Below, piece after piece: positions 10,387 through 20,540 of a stretch of 37,241 nt of DNA. This stretch comes from Fonticula-like sp. SCN 57-25 (lineage: Eukaryota > Nucleariida > Rotosphaerida), in contig MEDX01000036.1 of assembly GCA_001724245.1 (NCBI GenBank), positions 1 through 37,241 on the forward strand. Direction: 5' to 3'. The notes below the pieces were generated by a model. It was not told the DNA's origin. It was given only the letters and a program-made list of their open reading frames with translations, and ran no database searches. Numbering within the stretch: position 1 is the stretch's first letter; each line of letters begins with the position of its first letter. A program made the position numbers and the translations under genes.

Positions 10387-12846
10387 AGGTCGAGCCCAAC
10401 GCTTCCACCTCGGCTGAACCCCGCGCTGTCGCTTTCCATCCCTGGCGTACGCTTTCTCCACACGCACGCACAGCCTTCAACGTCGGCATCAGCGCCGCTT
10501 TTTTCTTCGCCATCGTCGCCATCGGCATCGCCGTCGCCATCCCGACCAAAATCGCTCTATTCTCAGCTTAGCTTTGCCTGCCGCCGTGGCGACTTTCCCG
10601 CTGCCCTCTCGCATCTTTCCTCGCTCGAGTCGCAAGGCCGCGCCGACATTCGCACGTACACGACTGTCCTCCAGTCGGCCTTTCGCCTTGGCCGGAGCGA
10701 CGTCGCCGACGCCGTTCTTTTGCGCATTTCCCGGCGTGGCATTGCCTGGGACGACTTTTTGTTCGAGTCTGTCGTTCGTTTCCTTTCGCTGCGCGGCCGC
10801 TGGCACGAATCGCTCTCCCTTATTGAGCGCGCCGCGGTGTCCGGCTCGCACGCCGTGTCTGTGAGCGCCGTCAACGCGCTTCTCGGCGCTGCGCCCGACG
10901 CTGACAAGGACGCCGCGTACGCCTCGCTGCTGGCGGCGGGCGCGCCCATCGATTTTCACTCGGTCAACATTGTGATGGCGGCGCGCGTTCGTTCGGGTGA
11001 CGTTGACGGCGCTGCCGAGGCGCTCGCGTCGTCCCCCGTGGCGGCCAATACGGTCAATTACAACACATTAATGCTTGCGCACGCACACGCGGGCGACGCG
11101 GCGGCGCTCTGCGGCGCATACGACGCCATGCGGTCACGAGGCCTCTCACCCGACCACGTCACCTTTAACGCTGCATTGATGGGCGCCAACTGTGCGTCGG
11201 GCGGTGACATTCGCCGCGTGATTGACGACATGTGGCGGCCAACAAACGGCAAGAGCAAGATTTCACCCGACAGGCACGCGTACCCGCTTTTGCTGCGCCT
11301 CTGCGCGCGCGACGGCGACGTTGCCGCGGCGGTCGACGCCATGCAGCACTATTGCGCTCTTCCGCCGCCGTCGTCTTCGTCTTCGTCGGCGTCGCTGTCG
11401 TGGTTCCGCGCGCCGCCGCCGCCTTCCGAGTCGTCTGCTCTGTTTGCACAGGCGCTGCGCGTGTGCGCTTCGGCGCGCGACGAGGCAGCCGCTCACACGC
11501 TGCTCGACATGATGGTGTCGCACGGCGTACCTGTCGACGCTGCTGTCATGCGCGCTCTGCTGCGCGTCAGCGGTGACTATGAACGTCTCTCAGCTGCCGC
11601 AGCTGGCGCGCCGCCGCTCGACGACGACAGCGCAATGGCTCTCGTCTATGACCGCGTGCGCGGCGACACCAATGTTTCTCGCGAGGAACTTTTGCGACTC
11701 GACGGCGTTCGGCGCGCACAGGGCCGCCCACTTTCCCCCAATGTCGCGCGCGCCTTTTTGCGTGCGTATGTTCGGCGGTGCAGCGGCGGCGGCGACATGC
11801 AAGCCGCCCTCGCCGTGTGCGACGAGCTGCGCGCCGCGGGCCACGCGCCGAGCGGCGACGAGCTCATCCCGCTCATGGAAATGGCCGGCCGTTGTCACAA
11901 TGCTGCGGCAGTTTTGTCTATTTGGCGCATGCTGACGCAGGCGGGCGCGGGGGCGCGGTCGCTCGCCGAGCACAACTCGTTTTTGATGGCGCTCGTGCGG
12001 TGCGGCGACGTGGCCGCGGCCGAAGAGGCGATTGTAAAGATGAAGGTCGGCGGTGTTGTGCCGACAAGGGCCACGTACGCGCTCATGATGCAGGCCGCGA
12101 TGCGCGCGCCGGCGGATGCGGTGAAGGTGTATAGAATGTGGGAGGAGCACCTTGGCGGTGTTAGGGCAGAAGGGGGATTGGGCGAGCCAATGGGAAGCGA
12201 GGGAATGGCGAGGCACGCGCTGGATGTGATGGCGTCGTCGATTGCGTCATCAAAGGACAATAATTTGAAGGCCGTTTCAGAAGGAGAAACAAATCTTTTG
12301 TCGACTGATTCTTCATCTGTGACGTCATCAAAATCTGATTCCTCCTATTCGCCTTCGTACTCTGCCACTGTATCCTCGCCTTCCTCCTCCTGGTCCAATG
12401 AGGAAACGCCACGCCACCCAGCGAGCCTTCTCGTCCAATCACTCGTCCGCAACGGCCAATTAGAACGCGCCGTCGATTTTGTCCAGGAAACCTTTCACGG
12501 TGATTGGCTTGCCGGCGCCGCCCCCGCCCAGCGCGCCGTCGCGGCCTACTGCGGCAACACGGTCGTCCGCGCCCTCGTCTCATTCGATGACCACGTGGAT
12601 GACCACGTGGACGAAGAAGAGGCCTCTGGAATGTCGCGTCGTCGTCGCCTTGGCTTGGCCGTTCGGGTCGTCCGCGCCCATCAGCAGCTTCGGATTCCCG
12701 TCTATAAGGCGAGTATTGCGGCCATGTCACGTGTGACGGGCGAGGAGGCAATGTCGCTGCCAAAGCAGGTGGGCGCGATGGGCGGAATGTTGTATAGGAC
12801 GAGGCGGGATGCGGTGGGGGAGGAGGCGCCGGTGGCGGTGGCCTAG
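9976..12846 (+). CDS. COX20-like domain in one frame with a PPR protein
   Basis: A single uninterrupted frame of 956 codons starts at ATG 9976. Residues 1 to about 135 look like COX20 (next entry). From about residue 195 to the end the protein is built of pentatricopeptide repeats: helical pairs such as VNYNTLMLAHAHAGDAAALC, then GAYDAMRSRGLSPDHVTFNA, and RATYALMMQAA later. PPR proteins bind RNA, usually in mitochondria or plastids, for processing or translation. Between the parts lies a Ser/Pro/Ala-rich linker preceded by PGVRFLHTHA, which looks like a mitochondrial presequence. The PPR part has no in-frame Met for roughly 270 codons after the COX20 part. Either the fusion is real, or the PPR gene starts in an unrecognised exon or at a non-AUG codon. 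AATAAA is at 12905-12910. Confidence 0.7.
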   Translation: MSGVPMPGPPIPPPSGGGGPSRPHLRDELLSWWRASASASDRGIRVAPGFRTSLLRGMEGGTLVGLVALLRTRSPITAGHIGVSSFALISCANWELVQYNARKSRETFERFQRAIAGRRRREAKDDDEDHARETSINRSSPTLPPRLNPALSLSIPGVRFLHTHAQPSTSASAPLFSSPSSPSASPSPSRPKSLYSQLSFACRRGDFPAALSHLSSLESQGRADIRTYTTVLQSAFRLGRSDVADAVLLRISRRGIAWDDFLFESVVRFLSLRGRWHESLSLIERAAVSGSHAVSVSAVNALLGAAPDADKDAAYASLLAAGAPIDFHSVNIVMAARVRSGDVDGAAEALASSPVAANTVNYNTLMLAHAHAGDAAALCGAYDAMRSRGLSPDHVTFNAALMGANCASGGDIRRVIDDMWRPTNGKSKISPDRHAYPLLLRLCARDGDVAAAVDAMQHYCALPPPSSSSSSASLSWFRAPPPPSESSALFAQALRVCASARDEAAAHTLLDMMVSHGVPVDAAVMRALLRVSGDYERLSAAAAGAPPLDDDSAMALVYDRVRGDTNVSREELLRLDGVRRAQGRPLSPNVARAFLRAYVRRCSGGGDMQAALAVCDELRAAGHAPSGDELIPLMEMAGRCHNAAAVLSIWRMLTQAGAGARSLAEHNSFLMALVRCGDVAAAEEAIVKMKVGGVVPTRATYALMMQAAMRAPADAVKVYRMWEEHLGGVRAEGGLGEPMGSEGMARHALDVMASSIASSKDNNLKAVSEGETNLLSTDSSSVTSSKSDSSYSPSYSATVSSPSSSWSNEETPRHPASLLVQSLVRNGQLERAVDFVQETFHGDWLAGAAPAQRAVAAYCGNTVVRALVSFDDHVDDHVDEEEASGMSRRRRLGLAVRVVRAHQQLRIPVYKASIAAMSRVTGEEAMSLPKQVGAMGGMLYRTRRDAVGEEAPVAVA

Positions 12847-13121
12847 TTTTGTATTTTAGTGTGATATAGTATACTATTCAATGTTTGGTTATTGATGACT
12901 GGTAAATAAACGTGATGAATTACGAACGACATGAACTTGGAATCACATAAGAAACATATTCATCATAATAATCAATGACACTCAATGACACTCGTCATCA
13001 TAAACTTCAATTGCCCTTCAATCAATACCTTGAATGCATGTTTATTGCTCATATGTTCAAATGGTACAAAATATACACCAAAAACGCCTTACTTTACACT
13101 CTAACTCCTCTTTTTCTTCGT
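12847..13121. other. Convergent 3' spacer
   Basis: AT-rich sequence of 275 bp between the PPR stop (+) and the PEX2 stop (-). It contains the PPR AATAAA at 12905-12910 and a short direct repeat of CAATGACACT near 12973-12992. No gene is seen. Confidence 0.5.
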
Positions 13122-14240
13122 CTACTTGCCGTACCTCTCCACCCCCTTTACCACTTCCGCACACCTCGGACAGTGCATATCCACATGCTGCCCCCCCGCC
13201 GCCTTGTACTGCGCCGCCGCGCAATAATAACACGCCCTATGCCCGCACGGCTCCATCTTGACCGCCATCATCATCTCGGCCGCCTCACAAAACGGGCAAT
13301 TTTCCGACTCCTTTTCAATCTTTTTTCCCGCCGCGCCAATTCCGAGCTTGACGCGGACGGCGGCGGCGGCGGCGCGAACGCGCGAAGCGCTCACGAGCGG
13401 CGCCACAAAAAGGACAAATTCGGTGAAGGCGTGCCATACAAGCTGGCGATTGAGAAAGTCAAAGCTCACGTGACGGCTCATGTGACGCCGGCTGTACACG
13501 AGGCGCATGCACAAGAGGCGGTCGAGCGGGCTGCGGTAGCGGCCGTTGACGAGAAAGACGGCGAGGTTTAGGAGGGAAATGACGGCGTAAATGGACTCGA
13601 GGCGCGCGGCGAGGCGGCGGAGGCGAGAGGAAAGGGAGGTGTCGTCGGTGTCACGCGATTCAGAGGAGGAGAGGCGGGCGAGGAGGTAGGGGATACCGAC
13701 ATGGCCGAGGGTCCAGAGGGATTTCTGCGTGAGCGTGATGGGCGCATCGGTGCCGACTAAAAATGAACGTTAAAAGGAAAGAAAAAGAAAAAGGCAAAAA
13801 GAAAGCTTCTATTACTCTGTCTCTACTTTCGTTCCCCATCTGCCCACAGTCTCTCGTCGTACCTGTATTGCGCCAGTGGGCACGCTCGTCGCGATACTTT
13901 AGGCTCATGATTGCGAGCCCGTGGGTGGCGCCGTCCTGCCATAGTGACAGCGCGCACATGCCAAGGCGGATGGCGGCCTGGATCTCGTCGCGGAAGCGGT
14001 CCAGAAACGACGGCTGCCACCACTTAAAAATGCCCTTGACCTCGGCGCCAAACATGCCGGCAAGATCGCCATCGAGCTGGTCTGCATCAAGCTGCGTCAC
14101 GCGAAGGACGCGGAGCGGGGTGCTCTGCTGGAGATCGCGCAGCGCTAAAACCAAAGAACAACGCGTGAGCAAGAGAGAAGCGGGCAGGGACGGGCCGGCA
14201 TCCCCAGCGCACCTCGCCGCTGCGCGTCCTGCTCCTCCAT
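13122..14240 (-). CDS. PEX2: Peroxisome biogenesis factor 2 (RING peroxin)
   Basis: Three exons (14240-14213, 14144-13863, 13756-13122) give 314 residues. The N-terminal Pex2/Pex12 domain has the typical opening LRVLRVTQLDADQLDGDLAG, the segment FKWWQPSFLDRFRDEI, and further on FLVNGRYRSPLDRLLCMRLVY and NRQLVWHAFTEF. The C-terminal RING (about residues 258-307) has CPFC, the CGH-x2-C-x2-C core (CGHRACYYC) and a final CPRC. PEX2 forms the RING ubiquitin-ligase channel with PEX10 and PEX12 that monoubiquitinates PEX5 for receptor recycling in the peroxisomal membrane. Its presence shows the organism has peroxisomes or glycosomes. It is divergent from the 952-residue ORF. Confidence 0.93.
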
Positions 14241-14364
14241 GACGCGTCACGTGATATGTCACGTGAGAATCGGTTTGCCGCCCCTCAAGCGCAGTCAGCA
14301 AGCGCCGCGGCGGTCAGCATGAGGCGAAGTAAAAAGTTGGCCGCTTTCCCTACGGCGCGCGAGC
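14241..14364. promoter_or_regulatory. Bidirectional promoter with paired TCACGTGA boxes
   Basis: The 124-bp gap between the PEX2 start (-) and the ORF952 start (+) carries two palindromes, TCACGTGA at 14247-14254 and 14259-14266. Their starts are 12 bp apart, and both are within 30 bp of the PEX2 ATG. The arrangement mirrors the pair in the 7160-7269 spacer. Function is inferred. Confidence 0.6.
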
Positions 14365-17223
14365 ATGGCGTCTGCTAGGGAAGGCGTCATTATGGCGAGT
14401 GCGTCAAATTTTAGCGCTCAGGTTGTTGCTGCACTCGCTTCTTTTGACAGGCGGCCGATTTGGGTGCGGTGTGATGCCGCCGGCGAGGATCGCCTCTGGT
14501 CGGCCCTGCGCCACGCCCTTGGCAAGCTTCACGGAATGTCGTTTCGTTTTGAGCAGGGAGACGAGCCCGTTGTCTCAGACGAGAATGTGATTTGCTATGG
14601 AGCGCGCGTGGCTGGTCCAGAGCCGAACCAGTTTTACCTTCCATTCTACCTGCCTCGACCCAGGGTCGGCGACCTCGCTTTTCTGAATCTCCCGTGGACA
14701 AGCCGCGACGCTCAACCACACCCTGTTGATCCAGAGCTATTTCTACAGCAGCTGAGATGCTTGTCGATCGAACGCGCTTTGGAAGCTTGCGATGCGGATC
14801 TTTCCCACTGCATCACCGTTGCCACGAACAATGCGATTGAAGCAGGGACAGAGTTGCCGGAAGAAAGTCCCTCTCTTGAATACGAGATGCCCGAGTCGTG
14901 TTTGAATTCATTTGTTTTTGGCGAATATTTATCGAGGGCAAGGCGTCTTCATAATGTGTCTTCTAGCGTGTTGAAGGTTGGCGTCTTTGAGCGCAAGTTG
15001 TCTGGGGCGAGCAGCTGTTTGGTGATTGGCTACGTTCCTGACTATAATTGCGTCAGAGACGCAGTGAGGGACCACGTGGTTAAATTCTTTCCCGCGCTCC
15101 CGCCTGGCTCCGTTGTCATTCAGTTCAGAAAGGTCTGCGTCTCCGACGTCGACGGCCAATCACAAGCACTCTTTTGGTCAAAGTTTAAGGACGAGAAGCT
15201 CCTTACGATCGAGTTGCAACGCCTTAATGGCCGCGGCCAGATATACAAAGATATGGATGACGACCTCTGGATTGTCACGTGCGACCCACAGGGCAGTGAT
15301 ATTTATACGCCGGTGGACGACGACGACTTTACTTTGATGTCCCTCAAGGAGCGCTTTGTCGTTTCAGTCACGATCAATCAACCCGCTGATGCTCTCAACT
15401 GTGTCATCACGCGGCAACATTTTGATATGAAATGTGAGCAAAATGTGTCTCTTGATCCGCTTGCCGTCTACCTTCGCGCTCGCTTTACGTCGTCTTTTTC
15501 TGCACAAGCCAAATCTATTCTATACGGAGATGCCGCCATTCCGATCCTCATTTCTACGAAAGAGCAGGATGCCAGAAGGTCGATAAGTGCACTTTTGGAC
15601 GGCCGCCAAGTCAATTTCCAACACGTCATCACATCTGACGAAGATTTACGCAAGATAACTCTCAGTCGCCGACGTGGTCGACTTGTCGTGGTGACGTCGG
15701 GCGACTTTGATATTGCACGACAATTTCTGAAAATGCCAATGCCGACACCCGTTCTTGGCAAGATTTCAGTGGTTATTCTTATTGAACTGCTGAATTCTGT
15801 AGACGTCATTGAGCACATTAAGGATTTCCGGGCCTTTCTTCGCCGCCAAGGCATTGTTTTGCTTGACGTCTTCCTTATGTCGCCTCTATTGGTTGAAATG
15901 TTTACCGGGCCGCTTCCGAAAACTGCCATGACTGGTCGTATGATGACCCCTGCTATCAAACCTTCAATGGAAGATACACGTGTACTGTTGCTTGATTGGC
16001 TAAAGAGAGGCGGCGCCCCTGCAAACGAACTCTTGGAGTTTGGCGCAATCCCTCAACTAGAGTCATACGAGTTCGTCAAGAACAAGATTCGTCATACATT
16101 TACCAACATTACGGTCACGTGTATCTGTAAAATCCCTTTAAGCAAACCGTTTTTGGGACGTGGCGCGTCGACTATGCTAAAGTCGATTTCGTACGATTTC
16201 ATGAATGAAGCGATGGTTTTCTGGTTTCAGTCGCCCAAACTGGACATTTCCATTGAAGGTGACGGCATTGTTGAACATACAAAGTGGACTGATAAGCCTC
16301 TAGTGATTATCGGCGATGACACGTGCAGCTGGGGACAACTTGAAAAGCTGGCTGATTATGTAAAGGCTCGTCTGCATAAGAGTGTCACTCTTGTTGGTAT
16401 CGACGAGTGCGACGGGGCAATCGAGATTAGTCCTTTTGCTAGCGACGTTGATTTTGATATCATTCGTGATACATTTTCTGCCGTTATTCCACATGCTAAA
16501 ACCGCATTGGACTTTACCGCTGCCACAGAATTTGATCGCCATATTGTTCTTTTGGCGCTTGCCGTTGTGCATGGGTCACAAGTGCATGCTCACCAATTGG
16601 CTGAGCGTGCTTGCGATGAAGCCCAGCGCATTTCCCAAAGTGCACATTCGATGCTATTACAGCTTGCCTTTCTCGGGGCCTTTGCTCAGCCTTTACGCCG
16701 CGGAATTCCCAATCATGAGCTACTTAAACACTTTGAGAGTTGGGACAAGATGCCTTCCCTTGCGTTTCTCTGCATTGATATTGATGATGCAGAAGGATTC
16801 AGCAAGCGTGATGAGCCAGTATGTGCGATCGTCCACCCCTTTTTCGCCCGTCTTATTCTTGGTTACTCTGCTGGCATAAAGTGGCCTGGTGTGGAATACC
16901 GACCTCCGAAGGGTCAGTTTGTTACGGTTGCTCGGCCGTCTACAGCCATTGTCAAGGCATGGACAAGTCTTCTCGCTGGGCTTCACAATTGGCTTCCCCA
17001 TACGCATGCTATTGCGCTTGTGCGCCATTTGCTGATTGACAAGGTGGACAATCGAGCTGATATATTATCTCCATTCATTCAATACGTCTTGGCGATGGGC
17101 GACCGTAGCGATGGTGTCATCATGGCAATTTGCGACATTTCTGTCAAGTTTCGACTTGCCGAGCGGCCCCTTTTTGATACTCTGCTTTCACAGATTCAAA
17201 ACTCGAAACGCAATCGTGTGTGA
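14365..17223 (+). CDS. Large intronless protein, weak SAMD9/STAND-like features
   Basis: One continuous frame of 952 residues with no introns, in contrast to its neighbours, and with visibly lower third-position GC. I do not recognise a firm family. The middle (about 380-510) alternates beta strands and helices (ILYGDAAIPILIS, GRLVVVTSGDFDIARQFL, VVILIELLNSVDVIEHI) like a P-loop ATPase core, but no GxxxxGK(S/T) Walker A is present. Towards the C-terminus a helical region reads LLQLAFLGAFAQPLRRGIPN and, after a gap, VCAIVHPFFARLILGYS. This resembles the segment that follows the ATPase domain in SAMD9/SAMD9L-type STAND proteins. If so, it would be a degenerate STAND-type regulator; other origins are equally possible. 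Alternative Met codons are at residues 1 and 10. Confidence 0.6.
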   Translation: MASAREGVIMASASNFSAQVVAALASFDRRPIWVRCDAAGEDRLWSALRHALGKLHGMSFRFEQGDEPVVSDENVICYGARVAGPEPNQFYLPFYLPRPRVGDLAFLNLPWTSRDAQPHPVDPELFLQQLRCLSIERALEACDADLSHCITVATNNAIEAGTELPEESPSLEYEMPESCLNSFVFGEYLSRARRLHNVSSSVLKVGVFERKLSGASSCLVIGYVPDYNCVRDAVRDHVVKFFPALPPGSVVIQFRKVCVSDVDGQSQALFWSKFKDEKLLTIELQRLNGRGQIYKDMDDDLWIVTCDPQGSDIYTPVDDDDFTLMSLKERFVVSVTINQPADALNCVITRQHFDMKCEQNVSLDPLAVYLRARFTSSFSAQAKSILYGDAAIPILISTKEQDARRSISALLDGRQVNFQHVITSDEDLRKITLSRRRGRLVVVTSGDFDIARQFLKMPMPTPVLGKISVVILIELLNSVDVIEHIKDFRAFLRRQGIVLLDVFLMSPLLVEMFTGPLPKTAMTGRMMTPAIKPSMEDTRVLLLDWLKRGGAPANELLEFGAIPQLESYEFVKNKIRHTFTNITVTCICKIPLSKPFLGRGASTMLKSISYDFMNEAMVFWFQSPKLDISIEGDGIVEHTKWTDKPLVIIGDDTCSWGQLEKLADYVKARLHKSVTLVGIDECDGAIEISPFASDVDFDIIRDTFSAVIPHAKTALDFTAATEFDRHIVLLALAVVHGSQVHAHQLAERACDEAQRISQSAHSMLLQLAFLGAFAQPLRRGIPNHELLKHFESWDKMPSLAFLCIDIDDAEGFSKRDEPVCAIVHPFFARLILGYSAGIKWPGVEYRPPKGQFVTVARPSTAIVKAWTSLLAGLHNWLPHTHAIALVRHLLIDKVDNRADILSPFIQYVLAMGDRSDGVIMAICDISVKFRLAERPLFDTLLSQIQNSKRNRV

Positions 17224-17363
17224 TTTATATGACATTGTGCATGTGACAAGTGTGGCAATTGTACAATGATATCAAGATATATTATAAAACAGACCAAAAC
17301 AAACAAAACGTACTGGCACACCCAAAAGGGTCATATAAAAACGCATATCAAATGCTCAAATGC

Positions 17364-20266
17364 TCACGCCGACGCGACAAACTTTTCCGCCGCCTGCGTC
17401 CACGCGTTGACATCGGCCGCCTTTGCCGCGCAAAACCGCATGGCCTTGTCCACCGGCAGCTCCCACTCTGCGCGCTCGGCCGCAAACCTGTCCTTGAGCA
17501 GTGCGCACCACACGAGCGTGGCAAACACAAGCGCCGCCTGCTCGTCGCCGCCCGCCGCCACACTGCTAAAGGCGGCCCTGAGCGCGGCCTCGTCGACGCC
17601 CGCCGTCGCGCACAGCTGCTGGACGGACGCGACGACGCCGCTCGCACGCTGCAGCATGATGAGCGCCATGAGCGACGACGCCGGCTGCGACGGCGGCGGT
17701 GGCGGCGGGGCGCCACCTGCGGACGACGGCAGCAGCTCGGCGGCATCGGCGCTTTCGTCCATGTCAACGTCGGCCGAGTTAAAGTTCATCTTCTTTGCCT
17801 TTGACTTTTTCAAGGGCATCGCGTCCATCGAGGCCATCATTGGCATTGCCGCCATGGCTGGCATCGGCCGCGATGACTCGCGCATCGACATGGCGGCGGG
17901 CGGCGGCGCGGCAGCAGCGCCCATCATCATGTTGCGCGTCATGCCGCTCGAGGCGAGCCGCATCGACCGAATACCCCCGGGCCGCCTCGGCGCCGGCGGC
18001 TCGAGGTCGACCACGCGCGACGCCTCGTCGATGGCGACAAAGCTCGTGTAGTCGCTGGCCACGCCAAAGTGGAGGCTGAGCGCGGTCGCGTTCGTGCGCG
18101 CAATGCTCGTGTTTGACTCGACGCCGTGCGACGAGCGGCGGCTGTCCTGAATTTCCTGGATGAGCGCCTTGCCGGCGAGCGCGCCGAGGTGAGCGGCGGC
18201 GCCGTCGGTGGTCACGACGAGCGGGACGGTCAGCTCGAGCGGGCCGTCAAGGGAAGTGCCGCGGACAGTCACAGAGGTGGGCAGAGTGGTGCCGGCGCCG
18301 TACACGGCGTAGATGATGAAGCGGTTGCCCTGCAGGATCGGCGGGACGTCGACCGGCGCGCCAATGAAACACCCGCGGGCCGGCGGGAAGAGCGACGCGA
18401 CGCTGCCGGGCGTGCCGCGCGGCACAGGAGCATCAGCGGAAGTGGGCGCGTCCAGCGAGGCGGGCGCGGCCACCTTGGCGTCGCTGAAAAAGGACCGCGC
18501 GCCGCCGGCATTGAGCACATTGGCGGCGCCGACGGGAGCGGCGGCGGTCATCGTGGCCGACGCAAGAGCCGCGCCAATGCTCGACTTGGTCTCCTTCTTC
18601 TGCTGCTCTTCATAGCCGCCCTCGGTAGCAGCGGCGGCGCCCCAATCGACGCGCACGTCCGTGATGCACGCCTGCACGGCGGTGTTGAGCTGCTCGCTCA
18701 CCTTTGCGCGGAGCGTCTCGCTGGTCGTGATGAAGCGAGCGGTGCCGCGGCCGGCGCGCGCGACGCCGTTGACGAGGTGGTGGCTGACGCCGTCGCCGAT
18801 GCCGAGGCCAAAGGCGCGCGTCGTGGAGGAGTGGCGGCCGACGAGCTCGATGACGGCCTGCTCGTTGTTGACCTGGCCGTCGGTGAGGAGGAAGAGCTGG
18901 CGCTTGAAGCCGGAGTGAAGCGGCTGGTTGTAGATGAACTCGAGAGGGCGGAAGATTTCGGTGCCGCCCATATCGGCCGCAATGCGGTTGACGTACTCGG
19001 TCGCGCGGGCTAAGAAATGTCAGAAAAAGGACAGAAAAAAGAGTCAGAAAATGGACAGAAAAGGGACGAAAATAAGCCATAAAAAACCCCAAAAGACATG
19101 CAAAAGTATCCAAAGATACCAAGCAAACCAACAAACGACAGATCACAATGTCATGCGTACCCATAGAGTCGTCATCGTAGAGAACGGAACTGGGCGAGAA
19201 TGACGTGTGGTGCGAGCCAAACAGGACAATGTTAAAGTAGCTGCCGACGGGAATGCCGCGCAGCAGCAGCTGAAGCGCCGACCTCGCGTGGCCGATCTGG
19301 TCGCCGCTCTGCATCGAACCAGAGCAGTCGACGAGGAAGATGAGCTCGCTCGGCACCTGGCGGTTGTCGGCGTTCATCACCATCGACAGCGCCGCCGTCG
19401 AGAGGCCGCTCTTGGGGTCGGTGTAGACGACGGCAGAGGGGCGCGTGAGGTGCGCGCTCAGGAGAAGCAGGACAAAGTCCTTGCCCATGGCGGTGCTGTC
19501 GCCGGAAAGACGCGCAGTGCCCTTCAGGCCATTCTTTTCAGACGAAATCCTGCGAAAAATACAGTTAAAAAACACATGAACAAGTAAAAAAACAAGCAAA
19601 AAAGAGGCGCGTACGGATGCGTAGGCGATGTCACCTCGAGGAGATCGCTGCTCATGTGGATGTCGACGTTGATGTCGATGAGGTACGGCTTGATCGCCGA
19701 GCCATCCGGCATGCTGATCGAGTTGTCGGGCGAGTAGCGCGGCGAGACCGACGTCGGGAGGTAGAAGCGAGCGCGGCCGGCGTCCATCGCGAGCTCGGTC
19801 ACGTACGTGATCACGATGGTGGCGCTCTCGTAGCCGCCGAGATTGCCGACCGACATCTGGAAAACGTCATCGCGGGACGCTTCGAGGAGGAAAGCGTGCT
19901 TGTTCTCCTCGACGGCCTGGTCATACTCGGCCTTGGCGGCCTCCTTGGTCTTGAGCTTTGCTTGGATCACGCGGCCGTTGATCGACGCCTCAAAGCCCTT
20001 GACGGCCGATGCCGAATCAAGGGGGAAAACATAACGGACATCCATCTTGTTCGGCGTCGGATTCGTGTACGTCTGCGTCACCTGGACCTCGGCGGTCATA
20101 TCAAATACTGAAAAAAGGAAAGTCAGAAAAGACGGCAAAATAGGCGCGAGATGCCGAGCGCCGCACCTGTAGCCTTGGCGCTGACGCGCGTCACCGGCAG
20201 CTGAGCATAACGCCTGTGATCGGGGATCCAGCAGATCAGTCCAACACATCCTCCGTAAAGCCTCAT
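17364..20266 (-). CDS. VIT and vWA domain protein
   Basis: Four exons (20266-20167, 20107-19615, 19549-19161, 19009-17364) give 875 residues. The VIT domain occupies about residues 24-160 (LPVTRVSAKATVFDMTAEVQ, then TQTYTNP, MDVRYVFPLD and a central AEYDQAVEENKHAFLLE). The von Willebrand A domain follows at about 264-440 with a complete MIDAS start DCSGS at residue 272, then GGTEIFRPLEF and LLTDGQVNN. This VIT-vWA pairing occurs in inter-alpha-trypsin inhibitor chains, VWA5A and PARP4. The C-terminus carries a proline run (about 720-730) and a helical WTQAAEKFVASA end. No signal peptide is clear, so it is probably intracellular like VWA5A. It is divergent from the RlmI-like gene. Confidence 0.92.
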
Positions 20267-20540
20267 TGTGTCTTGTGTGTGTGTGTGTGTGTGTGCGTGG
20301 GGTGCGCGGGGTGCAGTTGTAGTTGGTGCTCGAAGCGGGAATCTCACTCGGGATGCGGGAGAGCTCCAAGTGAAAAGTGCCGGTCGGGAGAGGAAGAACA
20401 CCCCTGATATAGTGAATGCCGATCGCTTGCCAACATAGCCAACATACCGAAAGTGACGTAATCAAAAATGCGATCGGTGACTGCCCAGTGACGAATCAAA
20501 AGTAAATGCTGACTGTGTTTTACATCCACGTGGACACGCC
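20267..20540. promoter_or_regulatory. Bidirectional spacer with (GT)n tract and TCCACGTGGA
   Basis: The 274-bp gap separates the VIT-vWA start (-) and RlmI-like start (+). A GT microsatellite lies at about 20274-20296, next to the VIT-vWA ATG, where it would be read as (AC)n on that gene's strand. A 10-bp palindrome TCCACGTGGA occupies 20525-20534, only 7 bp upstream of the RlmI-like ATG. The CACGTG core matches the boxes in other divergent spacers. Confidence 0.5.

Noticed and set aside
11590-12216. 208-codon minus-strand frame opposite the PPR region
   Set aside because: Mirror of PPR codons; no family pattern and no splice context.
18126-19013. 295-codon plus-strand frame opposite the VIT-vWA gene
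   Set aside because: It is antisense to a gene with clear VIT and vWA motifs. Its composition (Arg/Gly/Ala/Val-rich) is that of a GC-rich shadow frame.
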